Positions 56,871 to 64,000 of a DNA stretch of 64,000 nt are shown in pieces. Every line of letters starts with the position of its first letter. Position 1 is the stretch's first letter. The position numbers were made by a program, and so were the translations under genes. The notes under the pieces are model-generated. The model worked only from the letters and a program-made list of their open reading frames with translations, was not told the origin of the DNA and did no database searches. Source of the stretch: Streptomyces chartreusis NRRL 3882 (GTDB lineage: Bacteria; Actinomycetota; Actinomycetes; Streptomycetales; Streptomycetaceae); assembly GCF_900236475.1 (NCBI RefSeq), contig NZ_LT963352.1:6986001-7050000 (forward strand), read 5' to 3'.

Positions 56871-58016
56871 ATGAGTCACGGTCCCCGGTCCGGCCTCGCA
56901 GCGGTGAGCTCCGCGTTGCTGGCCATGAGCAGGCATCTCGAGGTGCGCGACGTCCTCAAGACGATCGTCGCCTCGGCCCGCGAGCTGCTCGACGCGCAGT
57001 ACGCCGCGCTCGGTGTCCCTGACGACCACGGCGGCTTCGCCCAGTTCGTGGTCGACGGCGTCAGCGAGGAGCAGTGGAAGGCCATCGGCCCGCTCCCGCG
57101 CCAGCACGGCATCCTCGCCGCGATGCTCCACGAGGCCAGGGCCGAGCGCCTCGCCGACGTCCGCAGGGACCCCCGCTTCGAGGGCTGGCCGAGCGCCCAC
57201 CCCGACCTGGTCGACTTCCTGGGCCTGCCCATCCGCGACGGCGACGAGGTCATCGGCGCGTTGTTCCTGGCGAACAAGAACTGCCCCAAGCCGGAAGGGG
57301 GTTGCGGCTTCACGCAGGACGACGAGGAACTGCTCGGCATCCTCGCCCAGCACGCCGCGATCGCCCTCACCAACGCCCGCCTCTACGAGCGCAGCCGCGA
57401 ACTCACCATCGCCGAGGAACGCTCCCGCCTCGCCCACGAACTGCACGACGCGGTCAGCCAGAAGCTGTTCTCCCTCCGCCTGACCGCCCAGGCCGCGGCA
57501 CGCCTCGTGGACCGGGACCCCTCCCGCGCCAAGGGCGAGCTCCACCAGGTGGCGGCCCTCGCCGCCGAGGCCGCCGACGAACTGCGCGCGGCCGTCGTGG
57601 AGCTGCGCCCCGCCGCCCTCGACGAGGACGGCCTCGTGGCCACCCTCCGGACGCAGGTCCAGGTGCTCGACCGCGCCCACTCCGCCCGCGTCACCTTCAC
57701 CGGCCGCGGCGTGAAGGCCCTGCCCGCCTCCCAGGAGGAGGCCGTCCTGCGCGTCGCCCAGGAGGCCCTGCACAACGCCCTGCGCCACTCCGGCGCCGAC
57801 CACGTCGACGTGACCCTGGACCGCCGCGGCGGCGGAGCCGTCCTGCGCGTCTCGGACGACGGCAGCGGCTTCGACCCGCAAGCGGTCCGCCGCGCGGGGC
57901 GCCATCTGGGCCTGGTCTCGATGCGGGACCGGGCGAGCGGGGCCGGCGGCACGCTGACCGTGGAATCGGCGCCCGGCAAGGGCACCACGATCGAGATGGA
58001 GGTCCCCGGTGGCTGA
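56871..58016 (+). CDS. GAF-domain histidine kinase (NarL/DevS class)
   Basis: A 381-aa cytosolic sensor kinase with no membrane helix. Residues about 15-170 form a GAF domain (LEVRDVLKTIVASARELLDAQYAALGV through FTQDDEELLGILAQHAAIALTNARLYE). The dimerisation/phosphorylation helix contains ERSRLAHELHDAVSQKLFSL with the phospho-His of the HisKA_3 type, and the HATPase has VAQEALHNALRHSGA, VSDDGSGFDP and GHLGLVSMRDRASGAGG. It overlaps the response regulator gene by 8 bp. The signal may be a small ligand or redox cue. Confidence 0.95.
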   Translation: MSHGPRSGLAAVSSALLAMSRHLEVRDVLKTIVASARELLDAQYAALGVPDDHGGFAQFVVDGVSEEQWKAIGPLPRQHGILAAMLHEARAERLADVRRDPRFEGWPSAHPDLVDFLGLPIRDGDEVIGALFLANKNCPKPEGGCGFTQDDEELLGILAQHAAIALTNARLYERSRELTIAEERSRLAHELHDAVSQKLFSLRLTAQAAARLVDRDPSRAKGELHQVAALAAEAADELRAAVVELRPAALDEDGLVATLRTQVQVLDRAHSARVTFTGRGVKALPASQEEAVLRVAQEALHNALRHSGADHVDVTLDRRGGGAVLRVSDDGSGFDPQAVRRAGRHLGLVSMRDRASGAGGTLTVESAPGKGTTIEMEVPGG

Positions 58017-58650
58017 CGCAATCAAGGTGCTGCTCGTCGACGACCACCAGGTCGTCCGCCGGGGCCTGCGCACGTTCCTGGAGGTGCAGGACGACATCGA
58101 GGTCGTCGGCGAGGCGGCCGACGGCGCCGAGGGAGTCGACCGCGCGGAAGAGCTGCGGCCCGACGTCATCCTCATGGACGTCAAGATGCCGGGCATGGAC
58201 GGTGTCGACGCCCTGCGCAGACTCCGCGAACTGGACAACGCCGCGCGCGTGCTGATCGTCACCAGCTTCACCGAGCAGCGCACGGTGGTCCCGGCGCTGC
58301 GCGCGGGCGCCGCCGGCTACGTCTACAAGGACGTCGACCCCGACGCCCTCGCCGGAGCCATCCGCTCCGTCCACGCCGGGCACATCCTCCTCCAGCCGGA
58401 GGTCGCCGACGCCCTGCTGTCCCAGGAGGAGACCAACTCGGGCCCGGGACGGGCAGGTTCGCTCACCGACCGGGAGCGCGAGGTGCTCGGCCTGATAGCG
58501 GACGGCCGCTCCAACCGGGAGATCGCCCGCGCGCTCGTCCTCTCCGAGAAGACCGTCAAGACCCACGTCTCGAACATCCTGATGAAGCTCGACCTGTCCG
58601 ACCGAACCCAGGCCGCACTGTGGGCCGTTCGCCATGGAGTGACCGGCTGA
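58009..58650 (+). CDS. NarL/LuxR-family response regulator
   Basis: A 213-aa DNA-binding response regulator. The receiver has VLLVDDHQVVRRGL, the phospho-acceptor Asp in VILMDVKMPGMDG, the conserved Thr/Ser and Lys in VTSF and YVYKDV, and the C-terminal LuxR HTH TDREREVLGLIADGRSNREIARALVLSEKTVKTHVSNIL. GTG 58009 lies inside the kinase gene end. It is the partner of the GAF kinase. The chaplin gene chpE lies 156 bp downstream in the same direction and could be read from this transcript. Confidence 0.96.
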   Translation: MADAIKVLLVDDHQVVRRGLRTFLEVQDDIEVVGEAADGAEGVDRAEELRPDVILMDVKMPGMDGVDALRRLRELDNAARVLIVTSFTEQRTVVPALRAGAAGYVYKDVDPDALAGAIRSVHAGHILLQPEVADALLSQEETNSGPGRAGSLTDREREVLGLIADGRSNREIARALVLSEKTVKTHVSNILMKLDLSDRTQAALWAVRHGVTG

Positions 58651-58806
58651 CACGCTCACCCCACGGCAACACGGAGGGTTCCATTCCGGACCGAGATTCA
58701 TACTGTCGTGGGAACGTCCCTCATATGGCGCAACCCCGGCGGATCTCCGCCGTTCTCCAGTGCGTGCTGCGGCGCCTGCCGCGGCAATCGCAAGGAGGGC
58801 TCAGAA

Positions 58807-59049
58807 GTGAAGAACCTGAAGAAGGCCGCTGCCGTGACGATGGTGACCGGTGGCCTGCTGGCCGCGGGCGCGGGCATCGCCTCCGCCACCAGCGCGCACG
58901 CCGACGGCCAGGCCGTGAACTCCCCGGGCGTCGGCTCGGGCAACGTCGTCCAGGCCCCGGTGCACGTCCCGGTCAACGTCTCCGGCAACAGCGTGAACGT
59001 CGTGGGCGCCCTGAACCCCGCCTTCGGCAACCTCGCCGTCAACCACTGA
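58807..59049 (+). CDS. chpE: Chaplin ChpE
   Basis: An 80-aa secreted short chaplin. The signal peptide (KNLKKAAAVTMVTGGLLAAGAG then ASATSAHA) is followed by one chaplin domain with AVNSPGVGSGNVVQAPVHVP and VNVVGALNPAFGNLAVNH. It has no cysteine, the known peculiarity of ChpE among chaplins. Chaplins assemble into amyloid-like fibres on aerial hyphae and spores and lower surface tension. GTG 58807 has AAGGAGGG upstream. CATACT at 58699 could be a -10 box but no good -35 is seen. A perfect terminator follows at 59082. Confidence 0.95.
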   Translation: MKNLKKAAAVTMVTGGLLAAGAGIASATSAHADGQAVNSPGVGSGNVVQAPVHVPVNVSGNSVNVVGALNPAFGNLAVNH

Positions 59050-59081
59050 CGCCCACCTCCGTCTCCGAGCCGGAGGTGACC

Positions 59082-59113
59082 ACCGGCCTCCCGGGCACGC
59101 CCGGGAGGCCGGT
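59082..59113 (+). terminator. Strong hairpin terminator after chpE
   Basis: ACCGGCCTCCCGGG (59082-59095) and CCCGGGAGGCCGGT (59100-59113) form a perfect 14-bp stem with a 4-nt loop, 33 bp after the chaplin stop. Confidence 0.88.
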
Positions 59114-59170
59114 CAGGCGTGTACCGAGCCTGCGGGCGTGCGTGCCGCCCGGGCCGGCACGGGTGGGCGA

Positions 59171-59220
59171 TGGGGGTGCCCCCTGCTGGAGCGAAGCCGA
59201 GAGCTTGTGGGAGGCACCCC
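59171..59220. repeat. Streptomyces intergenic repeat element
   Basis: This 50-bp segment, with GGGGTGCC/GGCACCCC ends (59173-59180 and 59213-59220) and the central GAGCGAAGCCGAGAGCTTG, looks like a short repeat I have seen dispersed in intergenic regions of Streptomyces genomes. It occurs once in this window. It can fold into a hairpin and may act as a transcription or RNA-stability element. Confidence 0.5.
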
Positions 59221-59283
59221 GCTACGCCGGGCTGCGGACGCCCCGACCTCAGCCACAACGCCGAGCACCAGCACAACCGACAC

Positions 59284-60069
59284 TCATCGCACCCCCCGCT
59301 CCCGCTCCTCCACAACGGAGTTGTACGCCGCGACCTGCGCCCTCCGAGCCGTCCGCTCCACCGGCCGCAACGCCTCCCTCCGCGCGGAGATCTCAGACGC
59401 ACTCACCGCACCCCCGTGCCCGCTCTCCGTCGCCACGGCGATGATCGTCCCCACCCGCTGAGCCAACTCCAGCACCCGCACCGCCCGAGCCGGATACCCG
59501 GGCGCCAACACCTCCCGCCCCCGCTCGGCCCGCGCCCGATACGCATCGACCGCCGCATCCGCCACCGGCCCCGCCCCGGCCACATCCAGCCGCGTCAGCG
59601 CGTCGGTCGCGTCCCTGAGCGCCTCCGCCAGCTCCCGCTCGGCCTCACCCAGCGACGGCACATCCGCGGGCGGCGCCTCCCGTACGGGCAGCACATGCCA
59701 CACCACTTCGACCTGCACACCCTCGGGGCCGGCCTCGTACACGTCCGGCACCAGCCCGAGGGCGGCCCCGTAACAGACCACCGCCTCCTCGGCCTCCAGC
59801 GCCCGCGCGTTGAACTCCGGCGGCCCGCTCAGCCCCAGCGGATGCCCCGGCGCGGGCAGTGCCACGCGCAGCCCGGTCACCCCGAGCGTCCGCAGCCGCC
59901 CCAGCGCGAGCGTGAGCCCGACCTGGCCCGACTCACCCGGCAGCCCCTCCACCCGATGCACCGCGTCCTCGCCGACGATGGCGAGCACAGCGTCATCCGG
60001 TGAGACAAGTCCGGCCAAAAGGGCATTTCCCCATGCTGCGAGACGTCCAGCGCGCGGTTCCGTGAGCAT
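59284..60069 (-). CDS. Conserved actinobacterial hypothetical protein
   Basis: A 261-aa soluble protein. The N-terminal half is alpha/beta with LAGLVSPDDAVLAIVGEDAVHRV and LALPAPGHPLGLSGPPEFNARALEAEEAVV; the C-terminal half (about 140-261) is helical and rich in Ala, Glu and Arg, with REALRPVERTARRAQVAAYNSVVEERER at the end. It is divergent from the ABC ATPase gene and next to chpE. I cannot assign a function; no enzyme motif stands out. Confidence 0.8.
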   Translation of the reverse strand: MLTEPRAGRLAAWGNALLAGLVSPDDAVLAIVGEDAVHRVEGLPGESGQVGLTLALGRLRTLGVTGLRVALPAPGHPLGLSGPPEFNARALEAEEAVVCYGAALGLVPDVYEAGPEGVQVEVVWHVLPVREAPPADVPSLGEAERELAEALRDATDALTRLDVAGAGPVADAAVDAYRARAERGREVLAPGYPARAVRVLELAQRVGTIIAVATESGHGGAVSASEISARREALRPVERTARRAQVAAYNSVVEERERGVR

Positions 60070-60230
60070 GTCCCCACCCTAGGACCCTCCAAGGACCGGA
60101 CCGAGGGAATGTCCGGGTCGACCGGTGGCGTAGATTTCATGGAGGGCTGCGCCCACAGGCGCGGCGGACCGAGCCACAGGCTTACGCGACAGCCGAGACC
60201 GGCCACACTGCAAGGGGAGACAACGCGCTC

Positions 60231-61028
60231 ATGAGCGATGTTCTGGAGCTTCAGGACGTATCCGTGGTCCGCGAGGGCCGGGCTCTGGTGGACCAGGTCT
60301 CCTGGTCGGTCAAGGAGGGCGAGCGCTGGGTCATCCTGGGCCCGAACGGCGCCGGCAAGACCACCCTCCTCAACCTCGCTTCCACCTACCTCTTCCCCAG
60401 CTCGGGCACCGCCGCCATCCTCGGCGAGACCCTCGGCAGGCCCGGCACCGACGTCTTCGAGCTGCGCCCGCGCATCGGCATGGCCGGCATCGCCATGACC
60501 GAGAAGCTCCCCAAGCGCCAGACGGTCCTGGAGACGGTGCTGACCGCCGCGTACGGCATGACCGCCACCTGGCACGAGGACTACGAGGAGATCGACGAAC
60601 AGCGCGCCCGCGCCTTCCTCGACCGCCTCGGCATGAGCGAGTACCTGGAGCGCAAGTTCGGCACCCTCTCCGAGGGCGAGCGCAAGCGCACCCTCATCGC
60701 CCGTGCCCTGATGACCGACCCCGAACTGCTGCTCCTCGACGAGCCCGCCGCCGGCCTCGACCTCGGCGGCCGCGAGGACCTCGTCCGCCGCCTCGGCCGC
60801 CTCGCCCGCGACCCGATCGCCCCCTCGATGCTCATGGTCACCCACCACGTCGAGGAGATCCCCCCGGGCTTCACGCACGTCCTCATGATCCGCCAGGGCA
60901 AGGTCCTCGCCGCCGGCCCGATGGAGCTCGAACTCACCTCCCGCAACCTCTCCCTCTGCTTCGGCCTCCCGCTCGTCGTCGAACAGGCGGGCGAGCGCTG
61001 GACGGCACAGGGCCTCCCGCTGTCCTGA
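60231..61028 (+). CDS. ABC transporter ATP-binding protein (no permease nearby)
   Basis: A 265-aa ABC ATPase with Walker A GPNGAGKTTLLNL, Q-loop region, signature LSEGERKRTLIARALM, Walker B LLLLDEPAAGLDLGG and H-loop MVTHHVEEIPPG. It resembles the YlmA-like or ModF-like soluble ATPases often lacking a neighbouring permease. No membrane partner lies beside it; the next genes encode NfeD and SPFH proteins. Its role is therefore uncertain. TAGATT at 60131 may be a -10 box. Confidence 0.88.
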   Translation: MSDVLELQDVSVVREGRALVDQVSWSVKEGERWVILGPNGAGKTTLLNLASTYLFPSSGTAAILGETLGRPGTDVFELRPRIGMAGIAMTEKLPKRQTVLETVLTAAYGMTATWHEDYEEIDEQRARAFLDRLGMSEYLERKFGTLSEGERKRTLIARALMTDPELLLLDEPAAGLDLGGREDLVRRLGRLARDPIAPSMLMVTHHVEEIPPGFTHVLMIRQGKVLAAGPMELELTSRNLSLCFGLPLVVEQAGERWTAQGLPLS

Positions 61029-61122
61029 CCCGGCCCTCGCCACCCAAATCCCAAAGTGAGGACGGCATTTCACACGCCGGGCGCCCTGTCGGCGACAGGG
61101 CCCTCGGACCTACCATGACCAT

Positions 61123-61554
61123 GTGGAAATCGACGCATGGCTGTGGTGGCTGATCGGCGCGACAGCGCTCGGCATAGCGCTCGTGGTCACCGCGATGCCC
61201 GAACTCGGCATGCTCGCGGTGGGCGCCATCGGCGCCGCGGTGGTCAACGGCCTCTTCGGCGGCGGCGCCGTCGCCCAGGTCGTCGTCTTCGCCGTCATCT
61301 CGACCGCGGGCATCGCCGTCGTACGGCCCATCGCGAACCGGCATCGCGCCCAGCGGCCCCAACTCGCCACCGGCGTGGACGCGTTGAAAGGCAGACGAGC
61401 CGTCGTCCTGGAACGCGTCGACGCCTCCGGCGGCCGGATCAAGCTGGCCGGAGAGGTCTGGTCGGCCCGCGCCCTCGACACCGACCGCGCGTACGAAGTA
61501 GGCGAGGAAGTGGACGTCGTGGACATCGAGGGAGCCACTGCGATCGTCATGTGA
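61123..61554 (+). CDS. NfeD family membrane protein
   Basis: A 143-aa protein. Two or three helices (WLWWLIGATALGIALVVTAM, LGMLAVGAIGAAVVNGLFG, VAQVVVFAVISTAGIAVV) precede a C-terminal OB-fold domain (ALKGRRAVVLERVDASGGRIKLAGEVWSARA through VGEEVDVVDIEGATAIV). NfeD proteins pair with SPFH/stomatin proteins in membrane microdomains. GTG 61123 is the start. The SPFH gene follows 131 bp downstream. Confidence 0.92.
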   Translation: MEIDAWLWWLIGATALGIALVVTAMPELGMLAVGAIGAAVVNGLFGGGAVAQVVVFAVISTAGIAVVRPIANRHRAQRPQLATGVDALKGRRAVVLERVDASGGRIKLAGEVWSARALDTDRAYEVGEEVDVVDIEGATAIVM

Positions 61555-61685
61555 CCTCGCAAGACGTAACTGGAGTGAACTCCTCGCCAGCTACGCGACG
61601 GTCTGACAGACTCGACCAGCAAGATCTTCGACAACCATAAGATCTGCCGAAGTCGCCGAGGCGGAGAAGGGTACGGGGAACGACG

Positions 61686-62645
61686 ATGGAACCGGTCATC
61701 ATCGTCCTGATCATTCTGGTGGTGTTGGTCTTCATCGCCCTGATCAAGACGATCCAAGTCATCCCACAGGCCAGCGCGGCCATCGTCGAGCGCTTCGGCC
61801 GCTACACGCGGACGCTGAACGCCGGCCTCAACATCGTCGTCCCGTTCATCGACACCATCCGCAACCGCATCGACCTGCGTGAACAGGTCGTGCCCTTCCC
61901 GCCGCAGCCGGTGATCACCCAGGACAACCTGGTGGTCAACATCGACACGGTCATCTACTACCAGGTGACCGACGCCCGCGCCGCGACGTACGAGGTCGCC
62001 AGCTACATCCAGGCGATCGAGCAGCTCACCGTCACCACGCTCCGCAACATCATCGGTGGCATGGACCTGGAGCGGACCCTGACCTCCCGCGAGGAGATCA
62101 ACGCGGCCCTGCGCGGCGTCCTCGACGAGGCCACCGGCAAGTGGGGCATCCGCGTAAACCGCGTCGAACTCAAGGCGATCGAGCCGCCCACCTCCATCCA
62201 GGACTCGATGGAGAAGCAGATGCGCGCCGACCGCGACAAGCGCGCCGCCATCCTCCAGGCCGAAGGTGTCCGGCAGTCCGAGATCCTGCGCGCCGAAGGT
62301 GAGAAGCAGTCCCAGATCCTGCGCGCCGAAGGTGAGGCCAAGGCCGCCGCCCTGCGCGCCGAGGGTGAGGCCCAGGCCGTCCGTACGGTCTTCGAGGCCA
62401 TCCACGCCGGCGACCCGGACCAGAAGCTGCTCTCCTACCAGTACCTCCAGATGCTCCCCAAGATCGCCGAGGGCGACGCCAACAAGCTCTGGATCGTCCC
62501 CAGCGAAATCGGCGACGCCCTCAAGGGCCTCTCCGGCGCCATGGGCAACTTCGGTGGCATGGGCGGCGGTTCCGGCGGCAACGGAGGCACCTCCGGAGGC
62601 GTCGTCCCCGCCCAGGAACGCCGCGAGAAGCCGTCCATCGACTGA
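61686..62645 (+). CDS. SPFH (stomatin/band 7, QmcA-like) membrane protein
   Basis: A 319-aa protein with an N-terminal helix (VIIVLIILVVLVFIALI), an SPFH domain (about 25-180: VPQASAAIVERFGRYTRTLNAGLN-like, VVPFPPQPVITQDNLVVNIDTVIYYQV, ELKAIEPPTSIQDSM) and a coiled-coil tail with tandem ILRAEGEKQSQ-type units (about 200-240), then a Gly-rich end (GGMGGGSGGNGGTSGG). It probably oligomerises to organise membrane microdomains together with the NfeD protein. CATAAG at 61637 may be part of its promoter. A perfect terminator follows. Confidence 0.94.
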   Translation: MEPVIIVLIILVVLVFIALIKTIQVIPQASAAIVERFGRYTRTLNAGLNIVVPFIDTIRNRIDLREQVVPFPPQPVITQDNLVVNIDTVIYYQVTDARAATYEVASYIQAIEQLTVTTLRNIIGGMDLERTLTSREEINAALRGVLDEATGKWGIRVNRVELKAIEPPTSIQDSMEKQMRADRDKRAAILQAEGVRQSEILRAEGEKQSQILRAEGEAKAAALRAEGEAQAVRTVFEAIHAGDPDQKLLSYQYLQMLPKIAEGDANKLWIVPSEIGDALKGLSGAMGNFGGMGGGSGGNGGTSGGVVPAQERREKPSID

Positions 62646-62674
62646 CCTCACACGCACGAACGACCCCACGCGCA

Positions 62675-62713
62675 CGAAGGGGGCCCGCTTCCCAGGGAAG
62701 CGGGCCCCCTTCG
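62675..62713. terminator. Bidirectional hairpin terminator
   Basis: CGAAGGGGGCCCGCTT (62675-62690) and AAGCGGGCCCCCTTCG (62698-62713) form a perfect 16-bp stem with a 7-nt loop, between the SPFH gene and the convergent HNH gene. Confidence 0.9.
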
Positions 62714-62724
62714 CATGACGACGA

Positions 62725-63231
62725 CTAGGCCGCGGGCTGGGCCAGCCACTCCGGCAGCGCGTCGAAGTCGTCCTGCCCCAGCGCCAGCAGCATCGCGTCC
62801 GCCGGAGTCGGCTCGAACGGTTGCCGCAGCAGCGGCATCCCCGCCTCCTCCGGAGTCCGGTTCGCCTTACGGTGATTGTCCTGCGCACACGAGGCCACCG
62901 TGTTCAGCCACGTGTCCTGACCCCCCTGCGACCGCGGCACCACGTGGTCGACGGTCGTCGCCCGCCTTCCGCAGTACGCGCACCGGTGCCGGTCCCGGAC
63001 CAGCACGCCCCGCCTCGACCACGGCGCTCGTCTTCGGAAGGGCACCCGTACGTACTGGCAGAGCCTGATCACACGGGGCGCCGGTATGTCGACCGCGGCT
63101 CCCCGCATCCGCAGTTCGGGGTGGGCCTGCTCGACGACGGCCTTGTCCTGAAGCACCAGAACGACGGCTCGGTTCAGCGTCACCGTCGACAGCGGCTCGA
63201 AGCTCGCGTTGAGTACCAGCGTGTCCCGCAT
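62725..63231 (-). CDS. HNH endonuclease family protein
   Basis: A 168-aa protein. The N-terminal part (MRDTLVLNASFEPLSTVTLNRAVVL) is the typical opening of a widespread actinobacterial HNH family, and the HNH domain contains RDRHRCAYCGRRATTVDHVVPRSQGG and a following NTVASCAQDNHRKANRTPEEA, with the zinc Cys pairs and catalytic His. The biological role of this chromosomal family is not established; no phage or restriction genes lie nearby. Confidence 0.9.
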   Translation of the reverse strand: MRDTLVLNASFEPLSTVTLNRAVVLVLQDKAVVEQAHPELRMRGAAVDIPAPRVIRLCQYVRVPFRRRAPWSRRGVLVRDRHRCAYCGRRATTVDHVVPRSQGGQDTWLNTVASCAQDNHRKANRTPEEAGMPLLRQPFEPTPADAMLLALGQDDFDALPEWLAQPAA

Positions 63232-63366
63232 ACCAGCCCACCTCCCGTGTGCACCGGCCCACCCCCTGGCGGGCTGGGATCAACTCTGGCCGGGCACGCC
63301 GAGATGGACAACGCAATATCTGCTGCTCCCACGGGGGGTGACCCCCGCGGCCCCCGGCAACAAAAA

Positions 63367-63404
63367 TGCCCGCTCCTGATCAATTCCAAGACCAGGAGCG
63401 GGCA
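63367..63404 (-). terminator. Intrinsic terminator of the PEBP gene
   Basis: TGCCCGCTCCTG (63367-63378) and CAGGAGCGGGCA (63393-63404) form a perfect 12-bp stem with a 14-nt loop; on the minus strand it is followed by TTTTTGTTG, a classic intrinsic terminator downstream of the gene ending at 63442. Confidence 0.88.
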
Positions 63405-63441
63405 AACGTTCCGTGAACGCTGGGATCGCAGGGGCGGCCCG

Positions 63442-63981
63442 TCAGCCCTCGGCGGGCACCTCGTACTCACCGATCAACTGAGCTCGCCCGATCGTGTGGA
63501 ACCGCAGGTTGAAGCCCACTGCGGCAGGCGAAGCCTCAGCGTCAGGACCGAGCTTCTCCTGGTCCACGGCGTACACCGTGAACACGTACCGGTGCGGCCC
63601 GTCCCCGGGCGGCGGCGCGGCCCCACCGAACTCCTTGCTGCCGTAGTCGTTACGAGCGTGGATCGCACCCTCGGGCAGACCCTCGAACTTGCCGCTGCCC
63701 GCGCCCACCGGCAACTCGGTCACCGACGCCGGGATGTCGAACAGCACCCAGTGCCAGAAACCGCTGCCCGTCGGGGCATCGGGGTCGTAGCAGGTCACGG
63801 CGAAGCTCTTGGTCTCGGGCGGGAAGCCCTCCCACCGCAGCTGCGGCGACGTGTTGCCGGCCGCGTAGACCTGAGCGTCCTTGAGCGTGGCGCCCTCCTG
63901 GACGTCCTCGCTCGTCACCGTGAACGACGGCACGGGCGGGTGGAAGTCGTGGGGGAGCGGCCGCCGCTTGAGCTCGGTCAC
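63442..63981 (-). CDS. YbhB/YbcL (PEBP/RKIP-like) family protein
   Basis: A 179-aa protein of the phosphatidylethanolamine-binding-protein fold. It shows NTSPQLRWEGFPPETKSFAVTCYDPDAPTGSGFWHWVLFDIPA with the DPDAP and W-H-W anion-site motifs, then ARNDYGSKEFGGAAPPPGDGPHRYVFTVYAVD. Bacterial members are soluble and of unclear ligand. The start is GTG 63981; the region from 63982 to the window end shows no other gene. Confidence 0.93.
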   Translation of the reverse strand: MTELKRRPLPHDFHPPVPSFTVTSEDVQEGATLKDAQVYAAGNTSPQLRWEGFPPETKSFAVTCYDPDAPTGSGFWHWVLFDIPASVTELPVGAGSGKFEGLPEGAIHARNDYGSKEFGGAAPPPGDGPHRYVFTVYAVDQEKLGPDAEASPAAVGFNLRFHTIGRAQLIGEYEVPAEG

Positions 63982-64000
63982 CTCGGTACCTCCTGATCGG

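Noticed and set aside
58620..60003. Plus-strand open frames overlapping chpE and the gene at 59284
   Set aside because: They run out of frame with the chaplin and antisense to the conserved hypothetical; composition is Arg/Pro-rich shadow type.
62725..63996. Plus-strand 391-aa frame opposite HNH and PEBP genes
   Set aside because: Antisense to two recognised genes and crosses an intrinsic terminator; no family resemblance.

Overview
The window is 64 kb of very GC-rich actinobacterial DNA that looks like Streptomyces chromosome core. Support comes from GTG and TTG starts, 4-bp ATGA/GTGA gene overlaps, a chaplin (ChpE type), the small HTH protein Gbn, a streptophobe-family protein, an SGM_5486-type microprotein and the Asp23/AmaP cluster. 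From memory of S. coelicolor, the order cob genes / pitH2 / gbn / fabG-fabI / chpE matches the SCO1849-to-SCO1800 stretch read backwards. I see no prophage, insertion sequence, CRISPR array, tRNA or rRNA. Nearly every gene is housekeeping, envelope or stress related.

Layout. 1-3.1 kb: a minus-strand cobalamin operon (cobD-cobQ-cobN) behind a cobalamin riboswitch. 3.1-5.6 kb: a low-affinity phosphate transporter with a PHO-box-like repeat, and a secreted GH25 lysozyme. 5.7-9.8 kb: class II aldolase, alpha/beta hydrolase, a conserved unknown and a VOC protein. 9.8-12.1 kb: an ABC-F ribosome-protection-type ATPase behind a 7-codon leader ORF, then gbn with an unusual GATC cluster upstream. 12.2-16.2 kb: a crotonase and an Asp23/DUF2273/DUF6286/AmaP cluster. 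16.3-21.4 kb: a tightly overlapped five-gene minus-strand operon (symporter, ECF sigma, small membrane protein, GH15 hydrolase, SDR). 21.6-29.6 kb: cstA-ybdD, SURF1, Cys-rich protein, DEDDh/BRCT exonuclease, sterol-desaturase-like protein with lysoplasmalogenase, and CopD. 29.6-35 kb: two tandem secreted subtilases and a DUF485/acetate-type symporter pair. 35-41.8 kb: moaA, small proteins, tyrS, tldE-tldD. 42-43.6 kb: fabG-fabI (type II fatty acid synthesis). 43.7-48.7 kb: GntR regulator with divergent MFS exporter, microproteins, SixA, SerB. 48.8-54.5 kb: streptophobe protein, double-FHA ABC transporter, SLT lytic protein with a structured leader. 54.9-64 kb: QueA-like protein with SDR, GAF histidine kinase and response regulator, chaplin chpE, an unknown, an ABC ATPase, NfeD and SPFH proteins, HNH nuclease and a PEBP protein.

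The most interesting signals are mainly regulatory: the GATC cluster in front of gbn; the apparently leaderless 7-aa leader peptide with competing hairpins before the ABC-F gene; a roughly 110-nt folded 5' leader whose closing stem begins at the predicted transcription start of the SLT gene; and a palindrome overlapping the predicted MFS promoter. All function assignments are from reading translated sequence; no searches or folding programs were run.
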